DNA of 64,000 nt from Antilocapra americana (Eukaryota; Chordata; Mammalia; Artiodactyla; Antilocapridae), in contig ML660774.1 in assembly GCA_007570785.1 (NCBI GenBank), forward strand, positions 12,671,970 to 12,735,969, in the 5' to 3' direction. The position numbers and the translations under genes are program-made. Positions 11,325 through 20,489 of the stretch are shown piece after piece (position 1 is the stretch's first letter; the number at the start of each line of letters is the position of its first letter). Under the pieces are notes generated by a model. It ran no database searches. It worked only from the letters and a program-made list of their open reading frames with translations, and was not told the origin of the DNA.

Positions 11325-12180
11325 CATTTGGGACCATTTTTATTGAATAAAATTAAATTGAAAAAGAAAGTGATCACCCGTGTGCTTGGTTGAAAACCTC
11401 CAGATTTTATATAATACTGTATAAAATCAACTGTATGCATTTTTGTTGCTAGTATCTAAGTAGCTAAATACAGCTAGAGACAATTACACAAGATAAATGT
11501 TACCCTCATTAATGTACAATTATTGACTCGGAAAACTGCTTACTATATTTCTTTAGTTAAATCAGTTTTATGCTTCCTGCTATGGCAATTAGAAGAGGTT
11601 CTGTAATTTCTTTTTCCTACTGGGCTACCATCATTTCTTGCCAAAACTGTAGCATCCTAACGATTTTCCCAATTTACTCTTGGTTTTCTTCATGTATAAC
11701 TATGGTGAGGTTTTATTTTTTTAACTTTTTATTAAAGTATACAATACATGCATGGACAAAAGTTCACATATTATGTGCCACCTCAAAAATTTTCATGAAC
11801 CAAAAGCACCCACATAGTCATTACCAAGTCGAGAAAGAATGTTCTGGCCCACGGAGTCTTGCCCTGTTCTCTCTTCCAGTCAGCAGCCAGCCCCTGGAAG
11901 CAAATCCTTTTGTGACATCCACCAGCTGTGTTTGTGCTTTATATAAATGGATTAATAGAGAAGCATTCTTTGTCCACTAGGAATTTTTCCTTTTTTACAC
12001 TGAGAATTATGGTTGTAAAATTAACCCATGCTTTTGTGTGTATTATTATATGAACTATTATTGTATGAAAATACTCTTACATACATATCAACCCATAAAT
12101 CCTGATTAATATAGCGGGCATTTGGTTAGTTTCCAATTTAAGTCTCTCACACAATTGTGTTGCTGTCTACATTTCTGTTT

Positions 12181-12390
12181 GGGATTCCCAGGTGGCACTA
12201 GTGGTAAAGAATCTGCCTGCTAATGTAGAAGACACAAGAAATGCCAGTTCAATCCCTGAATTAGGAGGATCTCCTTGAGTAGGAAATGGCAACCCACTCA
12301 GTATTCTTGCCTGGAAAACTCCATGGGCAGAGGAGCCTGGTGGGCTATAGTCCATGGGGTCTCAAAGATTTGGACACGACCAAGCATGTA
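12181..12390 (+). mobile_element. Bov-tA SINE in the old L1
   Basis: Sense copy from GGGATTCCCAGGTGGCACTA to GGACACGACCAAGC. The internal A-rich insertion near 12234 (ACACAAGAAATGCC) is atypical. It divides the L1. Confidence 0.9.
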
Positions 12391-12529
12391 CACAATAAGT
12401 GATGAACATGTGTGTGCCTTGCGATTGCACAATAGCTAGAAGTGAACTAGATAAGGCATTTATTCAATTTTACTATATATTTCCAAATAATTTACTGATG
12501 TTTTGTACCAATTTACACTAGCAATGAGC

Positions 12530-12728
12530 TTCCCTGGTGGCTCAGCAGTAAAGAATCTGTCTATAGGAGACTGGGTTTCACTCCCTGGGTCAGGAAGATC
12601 CTCTGGAGAAGGAAATGGCAACCCACTCCAGTATTCTTACCTGGGAGGCTCCATAGACAGAGGAGCCTGATGGACTACAAGTCCATGGGGTCTCAAAAGA
12701 GTTGGACACAGCAACAACGGTACTAACA
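12530..12728 (+). mobile_element. Bov-tA SINE in the old L1
   Basis: Second sense copy in the same L1, from AGCTTCCCTGGTGGCTCAGC. It has a small deletion in the tRNA-derived head around the B-box region (CTGTCTATAGGAGACTGGG) and a degenerate end rich in AACAAC units. Confidence 0.9.
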
Positions 12729-13170
12729 ACAGCATATAAATGAGAGCTACAGTTGCTTTAAGTATTTATCAGGACTTGATATTGTCAATCTTTTTTTTAA
12801 GCCTTTAAAAAAAAATTCTTGAGAGTATATAGTTGTATCTCATTGTGATTTCAGTTTGCATTTCCCTAAAAACTAAAGTAGTTAAACACATATTCATATG
12901 TTTATTGGATGTCTGCATATCTTATTTTTTGAACTTTCATTTTTCTAGTGGGCTGACTGACTTTCCTTATTGATTACAAGATATTCTTTATACATTGTAG
13001 GTATGTCTTCTTTGTCAGATATATGCGTTGCAAATATCTGCTCCCACTCTGAGCACTGCCTTTTCAATCTCTTCTAAATTCTAATATAGTCCAGTGTACC
13101 ATTTTTTAAAAATTTATGGTGACTATTTTGTACATTTTTTAAAGTACTAGTTCCTCAGGTGTTTCTTATA

Positions 13171-13786
13171 TATTCTGAAGTTTGATCTCTGGCTTAGTAC
13201 TTGGATAGGAGAAAGCATATCCATTTAAAAATGGGGGTGGTTACTAATATTAAGCATGGAGTATAGGAAAGTGTCTTATTTGGAAGGTGAAGAAATGTGC
13301 TTTCTGGGCTTTCTTTTTTAAAATCCCTTAGGTGATTCCCTTGATCTTTTATTGATGAACACTGGGTCATAAGGAATGAGTGATAGCAATATACATAACC
13401 TATATAGGATTTCTGAGAGGTATATCATGTGCCAGAAAGAAAACAGACCATAGATTAATGAGAATAACTCTGCACTAGTAACCCCTACTCTGCCAGTCTT
13501 ACAGGGTTTTTGTTAGAATCAAATGGAAAAAAAAAGTGAATAAGTGTTGCTTATATTGCAGATGGGAAAATCAACCATAGGTGAATACAATATAAAAATC
13601 CAACTTCTCTTGAAGCCATTAGAGAGGTGGGATTGCAGAACAGCCTAATGATCTGCAATCTAAGGAAAGACAGAAACCTTCAAGGAGGTCAGGAGAGGAC
13701 CAGCCTCAGAAACAGAAGGAAATGGCATGCATTCATAGGCTCTTCTCCACAGACCTAATAAGGCACCAATAGGAAGGACCAGGGGC
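13171..13786. other. Unassigned sequence
   Basis: No recognisable feature between the old L1 and the next SINE. Confidence 0.45.
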
Positions 13787-13985
13787 TTCCCTGGTGGCTC
13801 AGTGGTAAAAGAATCTGCCTGCCAATGCAGGAGACACAGGTTTGATCCCTGGGTCAAGAAGACCCCTGAGGAAGAAATGGCAACCTACTTCAGTATTCTT
13901 GCCCAGGAAATCCCCCAGACAGAGGATCCTGATGGATTACGGTACATGGAGTTGCAAAAAGTCAGATATGACTGAGCACACATAG
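13787..13985 (+). mobile_element. Bov-tA SINE
   Basis: Sense copy starting GGCTTCCCTGGTGGCTCAGT and ending in GATATGACTGAGCACACA. It is followed by an (AG)n run at about 14010-14027. Confidence 0.92.
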
Positions 13986-14009
13986 ACAGACAGGTAACAC
14001 CAGGGCAGA

Positions 14010-14027
14010 GAGAGAGAGAGAGAGTTG
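14010..14027 (+). repeat. (AG)n microsatellite
   Basis: A run of about nine AG units just downstream of the SINE at 13787. Confidence 0.85.
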
Positions 14028-14353
14028 AAAAACCTCCCTCCTACTATGCATCTAGAGCAGTGAAGCCGACTTTATACAATAAGCATGGAGGTGTCACTGG
14101 ATCTTTCTTGCCTACCTGTCTCCCCAGAGGCAGAGATGCTGATGGGCTCTGTTTAGATCAGCTCACCTCTTGCTGACTGGGCTCTGTGGCCAGGGAGGTG
14201 ATGACTTTTAACATTATGTTTATGATATAATAAAAAAATATATTTGATCTTTGGCCCAGATTCCTAGCACAGAACCACAAAAGCCCTTGAAATTTCTTAA
14301 GTGATAAAAGTATGCATTTTGTTGTTCATCAGCCCCTTTTAACCACATCTCAG

Positions 14354-14530
14354 AAGGCAGGAGGAGAAGGGGATGACAGAGGACTAGATGGTTGGATGGC
14401 ATCACCGACTCAATGGACATGCATTTGTGCAAGCTCTGAGAGATGGTTAAAGACAGGGAAGCCTGGCAAGACAGGGAAGCCTGGCGTGCTGCAGTCCACG
14501 GGGCTGCAAAGAATTGGACCCAACAACAGC
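14354..14530 (+). mobile_element. BovB LINE, very short 3' end copy
   Basis: Only the last ~180 bases of BovB, beginning AAGGCAGGAGGAGAAGGGGA. It is flanked by the 13-base direct repeats AACCACATCTCAG (14341-14353) and AACCACACCTCAG (14531-14543), with one mismatch. It contains a private 18-bp tandem duplication (14450-14467 and 14468-14485). Confidence 0.9.
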
Positions 14531-14571
14531 AACCACACCTCAGTTTATGCTAACAAGGTGACTCATGCTGT

Positions 14572-14778
14572 TTAGTTGATGAGTCATTGGTGTCTGACTC
14601 ATTGTGGCCCTATGGACTGTAGCCCACCAGGCTCCTCTGTCTATGAGATTTCCCAGGCAAGAATGCTGGAGTGGGTTGCCATTTCCTTCTCCAGGAGATC
14701 TTCCCAACCCAGGGATTGAACTCTCGTCTCCTGTGTTGCTGGCAGGTTCTTTACCACTCAGCCACCTGGGAAGCCCTG
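14572..14778 (-). mobile_element. Bov-tA SINE
   Basis: Reverse-complement copy ending at the right with the tRNA-derived head (CAGCCACCTGGGAAGCCC). Long frames on both strands here (for example 14604-14915 and 14540-14896) are shadows of the SINE and should not be read as proteins. Confidence 0.92.
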
Positions 14779-14789
14779 GTGGGCCCCAG

Positions 14790-15215
14790 TATAGCTCCAG
14801 GACGGGGGTAGATACCACCAAAACAAGCCACATGATTCGAGAATTGGAAGTTTCAGTCTCACTTTCAGACCTCCTGGTAGGGGAGAGGAGCTGCATACTA
14901 TTGAGTCTACTCTGATGGACATTAATTTAAGCAAGTGCACCTACATCATAAAGCCCCATATAAAACCATCCACACCAAGGCTGGGTGGAGCTTCCTGGTT
15001 GGTAAACACGCTGATGTGCAGGTGGCACACGGATTCCACAAGGAGACAGCGTGGAGACCCCTCTCCACGGTCCCTGCCCTCGGTGCTTCTTCCACTTGGT
15101 TGTTCCCAAGTTGCTATCTTGATAACAAAGCTATAATTGTGAGGATAGCTCTTTGAGTAACTCTGAGTTTTTCTAGTGGATTATTGAACTTGAATGAGGG
15201 TCCTGGGAACCCTTG
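14790..15215. mobile_element. Ancient mammalian repeat, left part (family not named)
   Basis: I recognise the phrase order (GGGTGGAGCTTCCTGGTTGG, then CTCTGAGTTTTTCTAGTGGA and ATGAGGGTCCTGGGAACCC) from a widespread old mammalian interspersed repeat, but I cannot assign a name without a library search. It appears to resume at 15598 after the MLT1-type LTR. Confidence 0.5.
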
Positions 15216-15224
15216 ACCTGGCAC

Positions 15225-15595
15225 TGGTGCCTGCACCTCAATTCACATGTTGAGGCCCTAATCCCAATTTGATGGTGTTTGGAGATGGGGCCTTTGGGAA
15301 GTGATCAGGTTTAGGTAGTTATGAAGATTATGTCCTCATGATGGGATTAGTGCCTTTATAAACACACCAGGGAGCATGTCTGCTTTCTTTCTCTGGGTTT
15401 CTTTCTCTTGCCACCATGTTTGCACATAGTGAGAAGGTGGCCAGAAGGAGAACTCTTAATAGCAACCAAATCAGCTGTCACATTTATCTCTGATTTTCTA
15501 GCCTCTAGAACTGTGAGAAACTAAATTTCAAAAATTAATTGTTACAGTCATTTAGTCTATGTTTTTTCTTACAGCAGTCCTAGCTAACTAGGATG
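15225..15595 (+). mobile_element. MLT1-type ERVL-MaLR LTR
   Basis: A solo LTR with the typical order: ATGTTGAGGCCCTAATCCC near the 5' end, GGAGATGGGGCCTTTGGGAA, TTAGTGCCTTTATAAACAC, CTAGAACTGTGAGAAACTAA, and CAGTCCTAGCTAACTAGGAT at the end. No internal coding sequence is present. It sits inside the older repeat at 14790-15760, giving a relative age. Confidence 0.85.
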
Positions 15596-15597
15596 TC

Positions 15598-15760
15598 TGG
15601 GGACTCCAGTTGCCTCTGGTATCTGAAGTAGGAGCAGTCTTGTGAAGGATTATTCTGTTGACCTGTGAGGTCTTTGTTCTTTCCAGATAGTGTCAGAATT
15701 TAATTGAACTGTAGGACATTCAGTTGATGTCAGAGAATTAGTGTTAGAATATAGTAGCAA
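15598..15760. mobile_element. Ancient mammalian repeat, right part (family not named)
   Basis: Continuation of 14790-15215: TCTGAAGTAGGAGCAGTCTT and GATAGTGTCAGAATTTAATT follow in the order I recall for this repeat. Confidence 0.5.
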
Positions 15761-15870
15761 AGATACAAAATCTTTAATTTCTTTTCTCTATCTCCTAGGA
15801 ACAAAACAAGACAACCAATGACATATGTTCTCTGAAGATCTTGTCTGCTTAAAAAATAAATATATGCAAA

Positions 15871-16425
15871 CAGACCTCAGAGATACTGTGCTTTTAGTTG
15901 CAGACCACTTTAGGAAAGTAAAAATCTCAATAAAGTGAGCCATGTGAATTTTTTGTCCTCAGTGCATATAAAGGTTGTATTTACACTACCTCTAATCTAT
16001 TAAGTGTGAACAACCTTATGTCTAAATAATAATGTGTCATAATTAAAAATACTGCTCAAAAATGCTAACCATTATCTAAGCCTTCAGCAAGTCATACTCT
16101 TTCTGTTACTTTTGCATTGAGAAACCAAAACATTTACATGATTTGCTTTATTGCCATGGTGTGAAATTGAACCTGCGCTATCTCTGAGTTCCATGTTACT
16201 GATGACAGACGACTGCAACAAATATAATAATAATGAAAATGTCTGAAATATTGGGAGAGTGCCAAAGTATGACACAGACACGAAGGAAACCAATACTGTT
16301 GGAAGAACAGGGCCAACAGGCTTGCTGGACAAAAGGTTGTGAAAAAGCTTCAGTTGTAACAACAAAAAATATGATATCTATGAAGCACAATAAAGTGCAA
16401 AAAAAAAAAAAAATGAGGCATGCCT
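15871..16425. mobile_element. Tigger (pogo-like) DNA transposon, internally deleted
   Basis: Both ends show Tigger1-type terminal sequence (left CAGACCTCAGAGATACTGTG, right ATGAGGCATGCCT). The subterminal phrases GCATATAAAGGTTGTATTTA and TGACACAGACACGAAGGAAA are also there. The ~2-kb transposase region is missing, so this is a non-autonomous or deleted copy. An A-run (about 16399-16413) lies near the right end. Confidence 0.88.
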
Positions 16426-16442
16426 ATATAAATTTTAAATTG

Positions 16443-16535
16443 ATTTCAGCTCCATTGTCTGCATCCTTAGCTATATTCATAGCACAGTACTTCCATATAG
16501 TAGACGCTCAATAAATACTTGTAGAATCAATGAGT
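16443..16535 (+). mobile_element. L2 or MIR 3' tail
   Basis: The phrase CATAGCACAGTACTTCCATA followed by TAGACGCTCAATAAATACTT is the common 3' tail of L2-type repeats. Too short to choose between L2 and MIR. Confidence 0.6.
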
Positions 16536-17301
16536 AAATTACCCAATAGTCTTGTTTTCAGAAAACTGTTGTGCACGTGCCATCCAAGTTTTAAAAATTA
16601 TTTTTCCTAGAACATTTTCTGCTGTAGATTATATACTTGCTAGTTAGACTTAGTCCAGATATGATACAGGTTCTTCTCAATTCATTAAAGACTGTAGGAC
16701 TGTCTTAAACTCCCAATTTCACAGTATGGTAAGGTTCTAAAATCTTCCTTCCAAAAATGGTGCTAATTTATATAAACTATATGTTTCAATGTTTCCCCTC
16801 CGTTTCTGTCTCATTTTCCATATACTTGCTTTCCATGTTTTCTCAACCTGACCCTTATATAAAGCTGATTTCCATTTATAACTCTGCCCTCTCCCCCATA
16901 CCAAACATTTTATAAACTTATTAACTTCACCATAGATGGGTGGATAAAGGTCATGGAGCCGTCAGAGGACACAGCAGGTCATCTTTTCCCTTGTGCTGTT
17001 CCTCTACCACATCCTCCCATCTCTGATGTCCTGATACCAGGCCCTGCCCATCCCCGCAGACTCATCTACCCAAGTGATGTTTTCCGAACAAAGTCAACTT
17101 GATCCCAAAGTCTCTCCTACAAGTGCTCAGAACTCGATTTTCTCCCTCATTACATTCTCCAATGAGCAACATAGTGAGAGGTTCTTGCAAATTTATTTCC
17201 TAAATTCTCTCCTTGAACCTTAGGTGAGGAAAAGGAAATGAGCATAATGACAAACAGGTCCACTTCCTTGGTCTAGCCTCTCTCCTACCTTTCTTACTGC
17301 T
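16536..17301. other. Unassigned sequence
   Basis: No repeat or gene recognised. Confidence 0.45.
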
Positions 17302-17507
17302 TTCTTATTAATTTTTATTGCCATATAGTTGCTTTACAATGTTGAGTTAGTCTCTACTCTACAGTAAAGTGAATCAGCTATGCAAATATATATATTCCCT
17401 CTTTTTTGGATTTTTCTCCCCATGTAGGTCACCACAGAGCATTGAGCAGAGACCCCTGTGCTGCACAGTAGGTTCTCTCCTTAGTTATCTGTTTTATACA
17501 TAGCATC
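17302..17507 (-). mobile_element. L1 3'UTR fragment, left part
   Basis: Reverse L1 3'UTR (GTTGCTTTACAATGTTGAGT, then CACCACAGAGCATTGAGCAG). It is cut by a SINE and resumes at 17704. Confidence 0.85.
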
Positions 17508-17703
17508 TGTGATGTGCTTAGTCGTTCAGTCGTGTCCGACTCTTTGCAACCCCATGGGCTGTAGCCCACCAGGTTCCTCTGTCTCCAGGCAATACTGGAG
17601 TGTGTTGCCATTCCCTCCTCCAAGGGATCTTCTCAACCCAGGGATGGAATCCAGGTCTCCCTCATTGTAGGCAGATTCTTTACCAGATGAGCCACCAGGG
17701 AAG
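17508..17703 (-). mobile_element. Bov-tA SINE inserted in L1
   Basis: Reverse-complement copy ending with GATGAGCCACCAGGGAAG. It is flanked by CATAGCATC (17499-17507) and CATAGTATC (17704-17712), a 9-base TSD with one mismatch made of L1 3'UTR sequence. Confidence 0.93.
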
Positions 17704-17765
17704 CATAGTATCAATAAAGCATGTATGTCATTCCTGGTCTCCCAATTCCTCCCACTGTCCCTTTT
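17704..17765 (-). mobile_element. L1 3'UTR fragment, right part
   Basis: Short continuation of the 17302 L1 after the SINE (CATTCCTGGTCTCCCAATTC). Confidence 0.75.
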
Positions 17766-17794
17766 TCCTCCTTGTGTGAATAATACACACAAAC

Positions 17795-18110
17795 CTAAAA
17801 GTTGAGGGTTAGCTTTTATTCAGTGGGAATGTCAGGACTTGAGCCCAGGAGACAGTCTCTCCAAGAGAGCTGACTTGAAGGAGGCAGGGGAGGAGCACGG
17901 CTGTCTACAGGTTTGCAGTGAGCAGCAGGTAATCTGAATATTAGAAGTTTATTGTTAATTAAGAAAACTAAACCTCTCACAGGAGGAGACTGGTCGATCT
18001 CTGTGTGGGAAGAGGCAAGCCTTTCTTTCATGAGCATCTAGTAATCTGAGCTGCTTTCTCTATTGTTCACATGGTAATTCCTTGTTTACCTTAAGTAGTG
18101 TGTCACATCC
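17795..18110 (-). mobile_element. Possible ruminant ERV LTR fragment
   Basis: The opening AGCTTTTATTCAGTGGGAAT could be a reversed poly(A) signal region. The phrases AGCCCAGGAGACAGTCTCTC and TTATTGTTAATTAAGAAAAC resemble a bovid endogenous retrovirus LTR that I remember only loosely. No retroviral coding sequence is visible next to it. A library search is needed before the call is trusted. Confidence 0.3.
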
Positions 18111-18130
18111 CCCCAGCTCCTAAGTGCTAA

Positions 18131-18178
18131 TGGGAGGAGGGGGTTGGGAGTGGCGGGTTTAGGGGGATGGGGGAGGGA
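18131..18178 (+). other. G-rich block with G-quadruplex potential
   Basis: Seven runs of three or more G within 48 bases, including three runs of five, separated by short loops (pattern GGGGG-TT-GGG, then GGG-TTTA-GGGGG-AT-GGGGG-A-GGG). It is not part of a recognised L1 3'UTR, unlike most G-rich tracts here. Confidence 0.7.
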
Positions 18179-19155
18179 AGTAGCTGATGGCTTCAAAGCA
18201 GCTGGCTTTGTTTCACTTGGGCTTAGAAGTTTCCATTTGGAAAGGTTTGTTTACTGGTAGAGCATAGAGCAGAAAATATTTAATTCCAGTGTCCATATAT
18301 TTTTTCTCTAATCTAGAGCTCTTCTTGAAGGTCTAAGAGGGGTATTGCTTGCAGAATTTCCAGTGTTGTTGACTAATTTTCTTATGGGAGCATTCATCAC
18401 CCCTACACACCTCTGCACTTACTTAAGCCCAGCAACCAGCTCCCTTCTCCTCTGCAACAGCAAAGTGTTAAGTAGGCTATGGAGGTGGCCTATAGTTGCA
18501 CAAGTATGTTTAATTGAAACAAAAGAGGCTTTAGATTGTTTAGGTGCCCTTTTTGGTACAAGATGAAATTTTAGTGCACTGTGAGAAAGAACAGTTAAAA
18601 AGTAAGAAAACTTATAAATGGAGTATCTTCAGTGTGGACTGAGGGAATGCCTATATATTTGTAAGAAATGTTTTCTCTGAAAAGTTTGTCCCAGAGCTTG
18701 TTTTCTTTTTAAGTGTGTAGAGCAGAGTATCAGAAAACATGATGGATTCACTGACAGATTTCATTTGAACCTGACAACTAAACCATCTACACATACTCAC
18801 TGCAAACCACTGGCAGAATTGTGTGATACTTGTTTTAATAAATATAGAAATCAGATTTCAGGAAGCAATTCTTTTCTGGACTGAAAAAAAGATTCAAGGG
18901 AAAGATGATTTTCCAAAGCTATAGTCACCAGAGAAATCCCCTTTTTGCAGATTCTATGCAGTGAAATCTTGGAGAATCTAAGCATTGAAAGAATAGGCTG
19001 CCAGTGATCTGACTTTGGATCCACAAAAATATTAACATTATAAACAGCTGGGCAGACACTGAAAAATAGCTTACCAATCACTTCAGAGATCTTCGTGTGT
19101 CTTGCTATCACTGACAGATATAAGAGTACATTTTTCAATGTGGACAGACAATGTA

Positions 19156-19156
<1 letters not shown>
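18179..19156. other. Unassigned sequence
   Basis: No repeat or gene recognised. The minus-strand 119-codon frame at 18851-19210 begins in the (TG)n microsatellite, where it encodes a Thr-His repeat, and is not credible. Confidence 0.45.

Positions 19157-19199
<43 letters not shown>
19157..19199 (+). repeat. (TG)n microsatellite, about 21 units
   Basis: An uninterrupted dinucleotide run. Length and purity make it a likely polymorphic marker. Confidence 0.97.
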
Positions 19200-19202
<3 letters not shown>

Positions 19203-19393
19203 GCTCTCATTAAACTAGAGGCAGATAGTAAACAATCACAGGAATGAGCATGACTGAAATACGAGCTATGTAGAAAACATCAAAGTACAAATTCTTATTT
19301 ACATAGGTTTCTTGACTATAAATTTCTGGACAAATGAGAAGTCTATTATATGATGACGTATGTAGAAGAATATTTTTGTAACATCATACATAC

Positions 19394-19583
19394 CAGCAGC
19401 CCCCAGCTTTTTGATACCAGGGATCAATTTCTTGTAAGACAATTTTTACATGGACTAAGGTCAGGGACATGGTTTCAGGATGATTCAGGGGCATTACATT
19501 CGTTGTACACATTGTTTCTAATCTAATGTTGCCAAAGATCTGACAGTAGGTACTGGTCTGTAACTGGAGGTTGGGGACCACTG
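19394..19583. mobile_element. hAT-Charlie (MER1-type) non-autonomous DNA transposon
   Basis: The ends are inverted copies of the MER1-type terminal sequence: left CAGCAGCCCCCAGCTTTTTG, right GGAGGTTGGGGACCACTG. The internal phrase CAATTTTTACATGGACTA also matches. Flanking 8-mers ATACATAC (19386-19393) and ATGCACAC (19584-19591) agree at six positions, as expected for an old 8-bp hAT target duplication. Confidence 0.82.
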
Positions 19584-19904
19584 ATGCACACAAATATTCC
19601 CCCAAATATCCTATTTTTCTCTATTAAAGAGAGATGATGAAGATCAATTATATATTAATGTTTTAAACTTTCACCAGGGAAGAAATAATGTTTAAACCTG
19701 ATTTTATTCTAGGAAAGTTTTATATTTCCCTAAAAATTTGATATGTTCTTCTCTTCCAAACTGAGGCCTGTGTAACAAGTTAGGTTTTGTTTTCTGTAGT
19801 AATGTTGAAGAAACTCAGAGTCAGATTCAAGATTGTCAGATGTCATGGCTGGCATTTGTGTGCTCATTTTCCTTTGTCTGACTTCTGTTTCTATTGCATT
19901 GTTG

Positions 19905-20060
19905 GGCTTCCCTGGTGGCTCAGACAATAAAGAATCTGCCTGCACTGCAGGAGACCCAAGTTTGATCCGTGGGTCAGGAAATCTCCTGGAGAAGGGAATG
20001 GTCACCCACTTCAGTATTCTTGCCTGGAGAATTCCATGGACAGAGGAGACTGGTGGTCTG
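19905..20060 (+). mobile_element. Bov-tA SINE, 3'-shortened
   Basis: Starts GGGCTTCCCTGGTGGCTCAG and runs to GAGGAGACTGGTGGTCTGC. The usual end with the 'cagtccatggggtc' segment is missing. TGCATT occurs at both edges, but it is too short to prove a TSD. Confidence 0.88.
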
Positions 20061-20489
20061 CATTATTACTTGTATTTTTCTTCTATTACAAGCAATTTAA
20101 GAAAACATGATAAGAGAAGAACTGAAATATATAAGTAACTTTAAAGAATTGAAAAAATATCTATAATTATGTGATTACATCTCTACATAGATCTTAAAAA
20201 TGAAATGTCAATAATCTGCATATTTCCTAAGCACCTATTTTGGAAATTACCCTGTGAATACAAAGGTTAATAAAAAAAAATCTATAATAACCATCCATCC
20301 CTTCTCCTTCTCATTGTACTCCAAGATATAAGCATTTAAACTAGCAAAATATTACTTTTTGAATAAATTAATTTTTTGGAAAATGCTACATGATTTTTAC
20401 AAAACATTTAAAAATATTTCAAGTTATAACTATATATCTCATTTAGCCATAAATTCATAGTCTGAAAACCTACATAAATAAGAATATAT
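20061..20489. other. Unassigned AT-rich sequence
   Basis: No repeat or gene recognised upstream of the BovB. Confidence 0.45.

Larger units (their letters stand above)
11715..13170 (-). mobile_element. Old L1 (L1M-type) 3' region, split by two SINEs
   Basis: The three pieces 11715-12170, about 12391-12529 and 12729-13170 follow the order of an old mammalian L1 3' region read in reverse. They include a reverse phrase of the 'tataaatgg' 3'UTR, CATTTGGTTAGTTTCCAATT, TTGTACCAATTTACACTAGC, TTTGCATTTCCCTAAAAACT and TTTGTCAGATATATGCGTTG. The coding part is destroyed by indels. The 136-codon frame at 11570-11980 lies mostly in its UTR. Confidence 0.8.

Noticed and set aside
14540..15156. Several overlapping 60-118 codon frames on both strands
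   Set aside because: Shadows of a Bov-tA SINE and an old repeat; mutually overlapping with no homology.
18851..19210. 119-codon frame starting with a Thr-His repeat
   Set aside because: The start is the antisense of the (TG)n microsatellite; the rest is unsupported.
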